Assembly: GCF_016862455.1 (NCBI RefSeq)
Contig: NZ_BOMZ01000088.1
Location: 1 to 64,000 of the forward strand
Length of the DNA: 64,000 nt
Reading direction: 5' to 3'
Source: Actinoplanes utahensis
GTDB lineage: Bacteria; Actinomycetota; Actinomycetes; Mycobacteriales; Micromonosporaceae
A program made the position numbers and the translations under genes. Each line of letters begins with the position of its first letter. Position 1 is the first letter of the stretch. Below, in pieces: positions 54,741-61,538 of the stretch. A model generated the notes under the pieces. The model saw only the letters and a program-made list of their open reading frames with translations, was not told the origin of the DNA and ran no database searches.

Positions 54741-54757
54741 ACAACCACATGGTTGTA
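54740..54757. promoter_or_regulatory. Operator overlapping the ArsR start codon
   Basis: TACAACCA-CA-TGGTTGTA, a perfect 8-bp inverted repeat with a 2-base centre. The ATG at 54749 lies inside it. Binding here would block initiation of transcription directly. Confidence 0.7.
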
Positions 54758-55072
54758 GATACGGACCGCGTGTTCCACGCGCTGGCGGATGCCACCCGGC
54801 GGGACATCCTGTCCCGGGTGATCCGGTCCGGGCAGTCCGTGTCCGAGCTGGCCCGGGCCTATCCGATGAGTTTCGCCGCGGTGCAGAAACACGTCGCCGT
54901 GCTGGAGCAGGCCGCCCTGGTCAGCAAGACCAGGCGCGGGCGGGAGCAGATCGTGACCGGTGAGGTCGAGGCGCTGCGCCGGGTGTCGCTGCTGCTCGAC
55001 GAGTACGAGGAGATCTGGCGGCAGCGGGCCGCCCGGATCGAGCGGATCCTTCAGGAGGACGAGCAGGCATGA
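54749..55072 (+). CDS. ArsR-family regulator
   Basis: A 107-residue winged-helix repressor: VFHALADATRRDILSRVI, then LARAYPMSFAAVQKHVAVLEQ for the recognition helix. No metal-binding cysteines are present, so it belongs to the non-metal ArsR group that is typically paired with SRPBCC proteins. Its stop overlaps the next start by 4 bases (ATGA). A palindrome covers its own start codon, so autoregulation is likely. There is no Shine-Dalgarno site, consistent with a leaderless message. Confidence 0.92.
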   Translation: MVVDTDRVFHALADATRRDILSRVIRSGQSVSELARAYPMSFAAVQKHVAVLEQAALVSKTRRGREQIVTGEVEALRRVSLLLDEYEEIWRQRAARIERILQEDEQA

Positions 55073-55557
55073 CCGTGATCAGTTCGCACAAGGACGTCGG
55101 CACGCTGTCGCTGACCTTCGTCGCCGAGTTCGCGGCGCCGGTGGACCGGGTCTGGCAGGTCTGGGCCGATCCGCGCACGCTGGAGCGCTGGTGGGGCCCG
55201 CCGGGCTACCCGGCCACCTTCGAGCGGTACGAGTTCCAGCCCGGCGGCGAGGTCCGCTACCACATGACCACGCCCGAGGGCACGAAGCCGCGCGGCTGGT
55301 GGCTGATCACCGCGGTCGACGAGCCGGGCCGCCTGGAGTTCGACGCCGGGTTCTCCGGTGACGACGGTGAGCCGCTCGACCGGGCGGACGCCATGCACGG
55401 GGTGGTCACCCTGGAGCCGGTCGCGGCCGGGACCCGGATGACGACGGTCTTCCGGTTCCGCAGCGCCGAGCAGCTGGAACGGTCGGCCGGGATGGGCATG
55501 GCGGAGGGTGTGCGGGAGGCGATGGGCCAGATCGACGACCTGCTGACCGGCGACTGA
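55069..55557 (+). CDS. SRPBCC/AHSA1-family protein
   Basis: A 162-residue helix-grip protein of the Aha1/START type. Clear marks are VDRVWQVWADPRTLERWWGPPGYPATF and RGWWLITAVDEPGRLEF. It would bind a hydrophobic ligand. ArsR-SRPBCC pairs are common in actinobacteria, and the ATGA overlap shows they are expressed together. The exact role is unknown. Confidence 0.9.
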   Translation: MTVISSHKDVGTLSLTFVAEFAAPVDRVWQVWADPRTLERWWGPPGYPATFERYEFQPGGEVRYHMTTPEGTKPRGWWLITAVDEPGRLEFDAGFSGDDGEPLDRADAMHGVVTLEPVAAGTRMTTVFRFRSAEQLERSAGMGMAEGVREAMGQIDDLLTGD

Positions 55558-55605
55558 GGTAGCGTCGGATCATTACGACGCACCCGCCCCGGGGGTCTCT
55601 CACTG

Positions 55606-56718
55606 ATGCCGTTCTGGTCGAAGCGCGCCGGCGGGTCCCGGCCGGCCTCCGGGGGCGACCCCGCCGTCGATCCGACGATCGACGAGCTGACCGCGGCGCT
55701 GCGGGAGCGGGACGCCGAGCTCGAGCGGCTGCGCGCCGCCCTGGCCGCCCAGGAGCAGACCGCGCAGGCCCAGCAGCGGGAGCTGAACCAGCGGCTGCGG
55801 CGGCGGGCCCGAGAGGCGATCGACGACACCGCCGAGGTGATCGGCGGCAAGCTGGAGGACGTGGTCCTGCACGTGGGTGAGGCCCGCGACGCCGCGGCCG
55901 CCACCCACGAGCGGGTCTCGATCACCAGTGACGCGGCGAACGCGCTGGTCCAGCGGGCGCACAGCGCCGACGAGTCGGCCACCGCGCTGAACGCCAGCCT
56001 GCGCCAGGTCGCCGGGATCGCGAGCGTGATCTCACGGATCGCCTCGCAGACCCGGTTGCTGGCGCTGAACGCGACGATCGAGGCGGTCCGGGCCGGCGCG
56101 GCGGGCAGCGGGTTCGCGGTGGTCGCCGACGAGGTGAAGAGCCTCGCCGACACCACTGCCGACTCGACCGAGCAGATCACCAGCACGATCGCGGCCCTGG
56201 AGGCGGACGTCGCGAAGATGGGCCAGACGCTCAGCGCGATCATCGCCGACGTCGGCGACATCGAGGACGCGATGCGCCAGCTCGGCGGGATCGCCGACCA
56301 GCAGCACGACATCGTCCGGCTCCTGCATTCGAGCGTGGACGCGACGATGGCCCAGATCGGCGATCTGTCCGACGTGGCGGAGCGCCTGGAACGGCGCCGC
56401 CACGACCGGCTGCCGGTCAGCGGGTCGGTCCGGTTGCGGACCTCGACGCGGCCGGCGCCGATCGAGGCGGAGATGATGGACCTCAGCTCGGACGGTCTGG
56501 GCTGCGTCGTCCCGGCCGCGACCGCGCTTCCGGTGGGCGAGCTGGTGCAGGCCGAGTTCACCGTCGAGGGGCTGAGCGGGAAAGCGGACGCCCGGGTGGT
56601 GCGGCGGGTGCCGCGGGACGACACGGCCGAGCTGGGCCTGCAGTTCCAGGGCGTGCCGGAGCACACCCGGGCGCAGATCGACCTGTTCCTGTCGCGGGCC
56701 GCCCCCGCCGGGACTTAG
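55606..56718 (+). CDS. Soluble chemoreceptor-PilZ fusion
   Basis: A 370-residue cytoplasmic protein with no membrane helix. An N-terminal coiled coil (ERDAELERLRAALAAQEQ) precedes an MCP signalling domain at about 90-255, whose hairpin tip reads [20 protein letters not shown]-terminal PilZ domain follows at about 262-365, with the c-di-GMP motifs RRRHDR and DLSSDGLG. It would couple c-di-GMP level to the CheA/CheW array. The gene stands alone after the SRPBCC pair and converges with the DUF6766-like gene, 3 bases away. Confidence 0.92.
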   Translation: MPFWSKRAGGSRPASGGDPAVDPTIDELTAALRERDAELERLRAALAAQEQTAQAQQRELNQRLRRRAREAIDDTAEVIGGKLEDVVLHVGEARDAAAATHERVSITSDAANALVQRAHSADESATALNASLRQVAGIASVISRIASQTRLLALNATIEAVRAGAAGSGFAVVADEVKSLADTTADSTEQITSTIAALEADVAKMGQTLSAIIADVGDIEDAMRQLGGIADQQHDIVRLLHSSVDATMAQIGDLSDVAERLERRRHDRLPVSGSVRLRTSTRPAPIEAEMMDLSSDGLGCVVPAATALPVGELVQAEFTVEGLSGKADARVVRRVPRDDTAELGLQFQGVPEHTRAQIDLFLSRAAPAGT

Positions 56719-56721
56719 GCC

Positions 56722-57393
56722 CTAACCCTCGACGCCGGTGGCGTCGTGCGGGCTGCCGACCGGTTTGGACTCCGGGGAGCCACGCTGCCGCAGGTAGATC
56801 GAGAGGATCACCATCGACGCGACGGCCAGCAGCTCGGACTGCCAGTTCTGCAGGGTGCGGTTCCAGAAGTCCGGCTCGGTGAGGTATTCCGCCCAGGTCA
56901 CCGGCGCCTGCAGGCCACGCAACTGCTCCTCGTTGAAGGCGGCGGCCCCGGCGACCGACTGGGTCAGCCACGAGGCCACGAAGATCAGGCCCATCACCAG
57001 GCCCAGGGAGTTGGACAGCAGGGCCGGCCGGAACCCGCGCCGGTGCGCCCAGCTCGGCGACTCCGCGGTGGCGTACGCGCCGACCTTCTGTTTCTCGTCG
57101 GAATCGCGCCCCTGCTCACCCGGCTTCTTCGACTCCGGCGAGCCGCGCTGGACCAGCCAGACGGTGAGGAGGATGTAGAGGAAGAACTGCAGGTACTCGG
57201 ACTGCCAGTTCTCCGACACGTCGGCGGCGAACGAGGCGGACGTGAGATAGCGGCCGAGGGTGACCGGTTCCATGCCGGCGGCCATCTGCTGCTGGTTGAA
57301 GTCGGCGTGCCCGGCGAACGCCTGGCCGACCAGCACGATCAGGAACAGCAGCCCGAAGAACAGGCCGAGGGAGTTGTCGCGGATCCGTTTCAC
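56722..57393 (-). CDS. DUF6766-like membrane protein with internal duplication
   Basis: A 223-residue membrane protein made of two related halves. The first contains DNSLGLFFGLLFLIVLVGQA and ends VQRGSPESK; the second contains SNSLGLVMGLIFVASWLTQS and ends RQRGSPESK, with shared NWQSE in the middle. Each half has two membrane helices. The GTG start at 57393 overlaps the stop of the 27-residue gene (GTGA). It is the last gene of the ABC/TetR operon. No function is known to me. Confidence 0.85.
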   Translation of the reverse strand: MKRIRDNSLGLFFGLLFLIVLVGQAFAGHADFNQQQMAAGMEPVTLGRYLTSASFAADVSENWQSEYLQFFLYILLTVWLVQRGSPESKKPGEQGRDSDEKQKVGAYATAESPSWAHRRGFRPALLSNSLGLVMGLIFVASWLTQSVAGAAAFNEEQLRGLQAPVTWAEYLTEPDFWNRTLQNWQSELLAVASMVILSIYLRQRGSPESKPVGSPHDATGVEG

Positions 57394-57473
57394 CGGTGCA
57401 TCACCCCGAGCGCGGCGAAGTACAGCAGCCCGGCGGTCACCACGAGCAGGAGCAGCAGATACTGGGCACGCAC
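57390..57473 (-). CDS. 27-residue membrane peptide
   Basis: A tiny gene from a GTG at 57473, 6 bases after the lipoprotein stop. The product is one hydrophobic helix: RAQYLLLLLVVTAGLLYF, then AALGVMHR. Its stop overlaps the DUF6766-like start (GTGA), so it may also act as a coupling ORF. The ribosome site is weak. It is too short to assign a family. Confidence 0.5.
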   Translation of the reverse strand: MRAQYLLLLLVVTAGLLYFAALGVMHR

Positions 57474-57479
57474 CGCCGA

Positions 57480-57862
57480 TCACCCGCCCTGGACGGCGCA
57501 GTCGTAGGGCTGCTCACCGCGAGGCGTGCACCCGGCGGCGACGACCCGCCAGCCGTCCGGGAAGACGGCGAGGAACACCGCGTCACCGTCGAACGTCACG
57601 AGCGCGCGTTGCCCGTACACCTCGGTGGTGGCCCGGGGTGAGGGAGCCGCGAGCGACTCGCCCAGAATGCTCTCCGCACACGGCGCGTCGATCTCCTCGG
57701 CGGTCCGCGGAGCGAGGGCGCGGCAGGCGGCCTGCCCGTCCCCGTCCGCGACCGCCTGCAGGAACCGGCGCGCGGTGTCCTCCGCGGCGCCGTCCGCCCG
57801 GCGCATCCGGCCGCCAGCGACAGCAGCGCGATGATCAACGAGTAACGCACGAACTGCCGCAT
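57480..57862 (-). pseudogene. Lipoprotein gene with apparent frameshift
   Basis: The ATG at 57862 starts a good lipoprotein signal (MRQFVRYSLIIALLSLAAGC), but that frame then degenerates. A plausible mature domain, DGAAEDTARRFLQAVADGDG through to PYDCAVQGG, continues in a different frame to the stop at 57480. One extra G in the GGGCGG run at about 57797-57801 would join them as GCAGADGAAED. The mature frame is also open from an ATG at 57884 that overlaps the TetR stop, but that N terminus is not a signal peptide. It may be a sequencing error, a true mutation or programmed slippage. Confidence 0.6.
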
Positions 57863-57880
57863 GCCCCGCGGGGCCACGTT

Positions 57881-58489
57881 TCATGCGGCGAAGACGCCCG
57901 GCAACTCCTCCGTGAGATACCGCTGCACCGCCGGGCCGATGGCGGCGACGAGCGTCTCGGACGGCACCGACGCCAGCGGCTCCACCTTGACCACGTAGCG
58001 GGCCAGGGCCAGCCCGGCCAGGTGGCTGGCGGCCAGGGTGACCCGCAGATCGGCCTCCGCCGGATCGAGGTCCAGACCGGCCACGGCCCGGCGCAGGATC
58101 TGGGTGATGATGAACTCGCGGAACATCTTCGCGGTCCACTCGGTGCCGACCACCGATCGCATCAGCGCCACCGCCGCCGACCCCCGCGGGCCGTCCCACA
58201 TGCCCAGGAAGGCGCGCACGAACCGTTCGCCGATCTCGTGCCGCTCCCCCGCGCCCGCCTCGGCGATCACATCGGTCGGGTCGACCGGCGCGTTCATGGT
58301 GGCCAGGAACAGCTTGTCCTTGGTGCCGAAATAGTGGTGGACCAGGGCCGGGTCGACCCCGGCGCCGGCCGCGATGGCACGGATCGAGGCGCCGTCGAAC
58401 CCCTTCTCCGCGAACGCGCCGCGCGCGGCCGAGAGGATCGCCTCCCGCGTGTCCGGGTTGCCGGGCCGGCGTCCGGTCCGTCGCACCAT
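57881..58489 (-). CDS. TetR-family regulator of the ABC-2 operon
   Basis: A 202-residue TetR regulator: helix-turn-helix AILSAARGAFAEKGFDGASI, then IAAGAGVDPALVHHYFGTKD. It lies 26 bases after the ABC-2 permease in the same operon and probably represses the operon promoter near 60150. The C-terminal domain resembles that of regulators of ABC-2 drug exporters. Confidence 0.9.
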   Translation of the reverse strand: MVRRTGRRPGNPDTREAILSAARGAFAEKGFDGASIRAIAAGAGVDPALVHHYFGTKDKLFLATMNAPVDPTDVIAEAGAGERHEIGERFVRAFLGMWDGPRGSAAVALMRSVVGTEWTAKMFREFIITQILRRAVAGLDLDPAEADLRVTLAASHLAGLALARYVVKVEPLASVPSETLVAAIGPAVQRYLTEELPGVFAA

Positions 58490-58515
58490 CGATCAAACCC
58501 CTTCGGTCGTACGTC

Positions 58516-59244
58516 CTAAGCGGTCCTGCGCCGGAGCGTCGCCGCCCCCAGGATGAGCGCCACCACGATCGCGCCGACCACGACGGCCAGGTCCCGCCAC
58601 ATGATGCCCGTCGGCTCGGGGTGCACACCCACCTCGGTCAGCGCCTCCACGGAGTAGGACATCGGCAGCACGTCACTGATCGCCCGCAACCAGCCGGCCA
58701 TGTCCACGCGCGGCACGAACAGCCCACAGAGCAGCAGCTGCGGCGCCACCACGAGCGGCATGAACTGCACCGCCTGGAACTCGGTGCGGGCGAACGCGCT
58801 GCACAGCAGTCCGAGCGCGACCCCGAGGACCGCGTTGGCGACGGCGATCAGGATGACCAGGCCGATGCTGCCGGCGGTCCGCATGCCGAGCACCCCGTAG
58901 GAGAACCCGGCCGCCACCGCCGCCTGCGCCGCGGCCGCGAGCCCGAACGCGATGCCGTACCCGAACAGCAGGTCGAGTCGGCCGACCGGGGTGGTGAAGA
59001 GCCGTTCCAGGGTGCCGGTGGTGCGTTCCCGCAGCATGGCGATGCTGGTGATCAGGAACATCACGATGAACGGGAAGACGCCCAGCATGGTCAGGGCGAC
59101 CCGGTCGAAGACGTGCGGCTGCCCCTCGTACATGAAGTAGATCAGCGTGATCAGCACCGTCGGCACCACGATGATCATCGCAATGGTCCGCGGGTCGTGC
59201 CGCAGCTGGGTCAGGATCCGGCAGATCGTGCTCGCGAGGATCAT
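58516..59244 (-). CDS. ABC-2 type transporter permease
   Basis: A 242-residue membrane permease with six helices. Family marks are DPRTIAMIIVVPTVLITLIYF and RERTTGTLERLFTTPVGRLD. It pairs with the ATPase at 59418. The start ATG at 59244 overlaps the stop of the third mini-ORF, with GGAGG 6 bases upstream. Its likely cargo is a drug or lipid. Confidence 0.92.
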   Translation of the reverse strand: MILASTICRILTQLRHDPRTIAMIIVVPTVLITLIYFMYEGQPHVFDRVALTMLGVFPFIVMFLITSIAMLRERTTGTLERLFTTPVGRLDLLFGYGIAFGLAAAAQAAVAAGFSYGVLGMRTAGSIGLVILIAVANAVLGVALGLLCSAFARTEFQAVQFMPLVVAPQLLLCGLFVPRVDMAGWLRAISDVLPMSYSVEALTEVGVHPEPTGIMWRDLAVVVGAIVVALILGAATLRRRTA

Positions 59245-59303
59245 GCCGTGCCTCCGAACTCCCGTGAAAGAGCGCGATCATGACACTCGCTCCGCTCGGT
59301 CAT
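59241..59303 (-). CDS. Mini-ORF 3 of three, 20 residues
   Basis: Starts at the ATG whose last bases overlap mini-ORF 2 and ends in the TGA overlapping the permease ATG. The product begins MTERSECHD and ends REFGGTA. GGAGG lies 6 bases before its start. It differs from copy 2 at Gly9 to Asp and Phe12 to Leu. Confidence 0.5.
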   Translation of the reverse strand: MTERSECHDRALSREFGGTA

Positions 59304-59362
59304 GCCGTGCCTCCGAACTCCCGCGAAAAAGCGCGACCATGACACTCGCTCCGCTCGGTCAT
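59300..59362 (-). CDS. Mini-ORF 2 of three, 20 residues
   Basis: The product begins MTERSECHG and ends REFGGTA. It overlaps its neighbours by ATGA on both sides. GGAGG lies 6 bases before its start. Confidence 0.5.
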   Translation of the reverse strand: MTERSECHGRAFSREFGGTA

Positions 59363-59421
59363 GCCGTGCCTCCGAACTCCCGCGAAAAAGCGCGATCACG
59401 ACACTCGCTCCGCTCGGTCAT
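59359..59421 (-). CDS. Mini-ORF 1 of three, 20 residues
   Basis: The ATG overlaps the ATPase stop (ATGA). The product begins MTERSECRD and ends REFGGTA. It is followed by two near-identical copies. The sequence before its start lies in the ATPase 3' end and lacks the GGAGG of the later copies. Confidence 0.5.
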   Translation of the reverse strand: MTERSECRDRAFSREFGGTA

Positions 59422-60131
59422 GCCGCGACCTCCCGCCGCCGGATGAGGGTGAGGAAGGCCTGGTCCAGGTCCTCGGTCCCGGCGCTCCGCTTGACCGCTG
59501 CCGGGGCGCCGTCGGCGATCACGGCGCCCTCGCGGATCAGCAGGAGCCGGTCGCAGCGGTTCGCCTCGTCCATCACGTGGCTGGAGACGAGCACTGTCGC
59601 GCCGTCGGCGGCCAGGCGCCGGAAGTGGTCCCACAACTCGTCCCGCAGGACCGGGTCCTGCCCGACCGTGGGCTCGTCGAGCACCAGCACCTCGGGACAG
59701 CTGACGAGCGCGCACGCCAGGGAGGCCCGGCTCCGCTGGCCGCCGGACAGCTGCGACACCAACTGGCGCCGTGCCGCGCCGAGGCCGACCGCCTCGATCG
59801 CCTCGTCCGCCGCCCGGCCGCCGAGGCGGTGGAGGGAGGCGAAATAGCGGGCGTTCTCGGCGACGGTGAGGTCGGCGTAGACGCTCGGCGCCTGGGTGAG
59901 ATAGCCGATCCTGCTGCGCAGCGGCGACGAGCCGGCCGGATGGCCGAGCACGGTCACCGTGCCGGACGCGACGACCTGCACGCCGACGATCGCTCGCATC
60001 AACGTGGTCTTGCCGCTGCCGCTCGGGCCGAGCAGACCGGTGACGCCGCCCTGCGGGATGACGCAGGAGAAGCCGTCGAGGACGGTTCTCCGGCCACGCC
60101 GCACGACGAGGTCGCGGACCTCGATGGACAT
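59418..60131 (-). CDS. ABC transporter ATP-binding protein
   Basis: A 237-residue ATPase: Walker A GPSGSGKTT, signature LSGGQRSRASLA, Walker B VLVLDEPTVGQD and switch VSSHVMDEA. The ATG at 60131 has GGGGAGG 4 bases upstream; an ATG at 60155 is less likely. It heads the operon with the ABC-2 permease, TetR and downstream genes, and drives efflux through that permease. Confidence 0.93.
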   Translation of the reverse strand: MSIEVRDLVVRRGRRTVLDGFSCVIPQGGVTGLLGPSGSGKTTLMRAIVGVQVVASGTVTVLGHPAGSSPLRSRIGYLTQAPSVYADLTVAENARYFASLHRLGGRAADEAIEAVGLGAARRQLVSQLSGGQRSRASLACALVSCPEVLVLDEPTVGQDPVLRDELWDHFRRLAADGATVLVSSHVMDEANRCDRLLLIREGAVIADGAPAAVKRSAGTEDLDQAFLTLIRRREVAA

Positions 60132-60151
60132 GATTCCTCCCCGGAAACTCA

Positions 60152-60169
60152 TCAACTGTTGAACTCAAC
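60152..60169. promoter_or_regulatory. Overlapping palindromes upstream of the ATPase
   Basis: TCAACTGTTGAACTCAAC holds two overlapping inverted repeats, TCAAC-T-GTTGA and GTTGA-AC-TCAAC, 21 bases ahead of the ATPase start. It is the best candidate for the operator of the 57881 TetR protein. Confidence 0.55.
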
Positions 60170-60309
60170 GCTAGATGAGTTTCCGGCGCACGGGAAGCGA
60201 CGCTGCTCGGCGGCTTTCCGGCCGCGACCCGGAAAACCCCTCAGCAGCACCCGCACCGCACCGATGGTGAGAACGTCGAGAGCTCCATCGCCGGAGGTAG
60301 TGCCCGCAC

Positions 60310-60708
60310 ATGTCCATTCCCCGGTTGAACCCGTACCGCTCCACGATCACCCCACCCGGCGTCGTCGCCCGGCCGAACCGGGACCGGCACTCCGCCCGCG
60401 AGGACGCCGCCGCCCTCACCGAACGGGACCGCGAGCTCATCTTCCAGGCCACCGGTCAGCGGATCGCGCCCGGCGAACCGAACCAGGGCTGGATCAACTC
60501 GCTCGCCGCCGCGATCGCCGCCGACCGGACCGCGGGACGGCTCGCGCCCGGCCAGGAGATCAACGAGGTCTACCTGCGGGATCTGGCCCGCCGGTACGAC
60601 CAGAACCCCACCGGCCGCAACCCGATCGCCGGCTACCTGGACGCGGCGCTGCGGCACCTCGACCAGCACGGCCCGCGGACCATCGGCCGCTTGGACGTCA
60701 GCGCCTGA
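60310..60708 (+). CDS. Small conserved-looking protein, unknown function
   Basis: A 132-residue soluble protein, Arg/Asp-rich, with a short disordered N terminus and a helical body (EDAAALTERDRELIFQATGQRIAPGEPNQGW, shown in part by helix). No signal peptide or membrane segment. GC bias at third positions is strong. I do not recognise the family. It is flanked by the ABC operon and an ANTAR remnant. Confidence 0.7.
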   Translation: MSIPRLNPYRSTITPPGVVARPNRDRHSAREDAAALTERDRELIFQATGQRIAPGEPNQGWINSLAAAIAADRTAGRLAPGQEINEVYLRDLARRYDQNPTGRNPIAGYLDAALRHLDQHGPRTIGRLDVSA

Positions 60709-60714
60709 CCGCGC

Positions 60715-60818
60715 TGGGTACGCTCGACCAGCGCGGCGGCCACGTCGCGCGGCTTGCGGTGGGTGTCCTGGGAGATCCGGGTGAGGATTGCGAACGCCTC
60801 GTCGGCGGAGCACCGGCG
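60715..60818 (-). pseudogene. Remnant of an ANTAR RNA-binding domain
   Basis: In one minus-strand frame the stretch CSADEAFAILTRISQDTH followed by RKPRDVAAALVERT matches the second half of ANTAR domains (usually DEAFxxL, DxNRKLRDVAxxLV). There is no start codon of its own and the first half is absent. It lies directly after the STAS gene stop, in a different frame. It looks like the leftover of an ANTAR regulator gene. Confidence 0.6.
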
Positions 60819-60822
60819 CGGA

Positions 60823-61164
60823 TCACCCGGAGATGAGCAGGACCCTCTCCAGTCCGGCGATCTCCAGCACCCGGCGGGTCAGGCCGCGGACGCCGTGCAA
60901 CTCGACGCGGACGCCCCGCACGGCGGCCCGGCGGGCGACCGCGGCCAGCATGTTCACTCCGGCGGCGGCGAGGAAGGTGACGCCGCTGAGATCACAGTGG
61001 ACCAACGGGCACGTGGCGATCGAGTGGAGCAGGACGGCGCGCAGGACCGCGATGTTGTCGGCGTCGATCTCGCCCTCGACACACACCTGGGCGATGGCCA
61101 CGGGACTGTTGCGGGCCACCCGGGAGCGCACGGTCAGCACCCGGAGCGAATCGTCCACGGTCAT
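60823..61164 (-). CDS. STAS-domain protein, anti-sigma antagonist-like
   Basis: A 113-residue STAS protein: VCVEGEIDADNIAVLRAVL, then HCDLSGVTFLAAAGVNMLAAVARRA. In SpoIIAA-type antagonists this loop reads DSSG, with the phosphorylated serine; here residues 66-68 are Ala-Ala-Ala, so it cannot be switched by phosphorylation in the usual way. The ATG at 61164 has GGAGGG 7 bases upstream; the upstream frame to 61422 is not conserved-looking. No anti-sigma or PP2C gene adjoins it. Confidence 0.85.
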   Translation of the reverse strand: MTVDDSLRVLTVRSRVARNSPVAIAQVCVEGEIDADNIAVLRAVLLHSIATCPLVHCDLSGVTFLAAAGVNMLAAVARRAAVRGVRVELHGVRGLTRRVLEIAGLERVLLISG

Positions 61165-61538
61165 GGGCGCCCTCCCGCGGCACGGCTCTGGCCGGGCACC
61201 GTCTTGACCCCCCATCAGCGTAGACCCGAACGGGCGTGCCGCAAGGCCACTGCCCGCAACGGGTGACAACGCGGAGGTCCCGGCGCTTTCCGGGATCCGG
61301 GGCGCATCAGAACCGCGTGAGGTGGCGGCCGGCCTGATGGAACGGACCCGGCACCCGCGATCAGGCGATCCACCGCCTCTTGACAGCATATTTGTGATCG
61401 TTAACATACTCGCGACGACCATGGTGCATCCCCGGGCGGCGCCTGCCGGCAGTGGACCATCACGGCCTGATCCCCGAGACCGCCCGGCGCCTCACCGAGT
61501 CCTGAACCCTCGGTGGGGCGCCGGCGCGCATCCGCCGG
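61165..61538. other. Intergenic stretch with a promoter-like element
   Basis: 374 bases with no supported gene. TTGACA at 61381-61386 and TAACAT at 61403-61408, 16 bases apart, form a rightward promoter-like element in an AT-rich patch. The next supported plus-strand gene is over 2 kb away, so it may drive an unannotated RNA antisense to the PAP2-like gene. Confidence 0.4.

Larger units (their letters stand above)
59242..59427 (-). repeat. Three tandem 59-bp repeats carrying start sites
   Basis: CATGCCGTGCC recurs at 59242, 59301 and 59360, with a partial fourth at 59419. Each 59-base unit carries, on the minus strand, GGAGG, a 6-base spacer and ATG. A 63-base mini-ORF minus the 4-base overlap gives exactly 59. 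Confidence 0.9.

Noticed and set aside
59359-60168. Second minus frame overlapping the ABC ATPase
   Set aside because: It is the ATPase shadow in another frame. Only its last 20 codons, mini-ORF 1, are worth noting.
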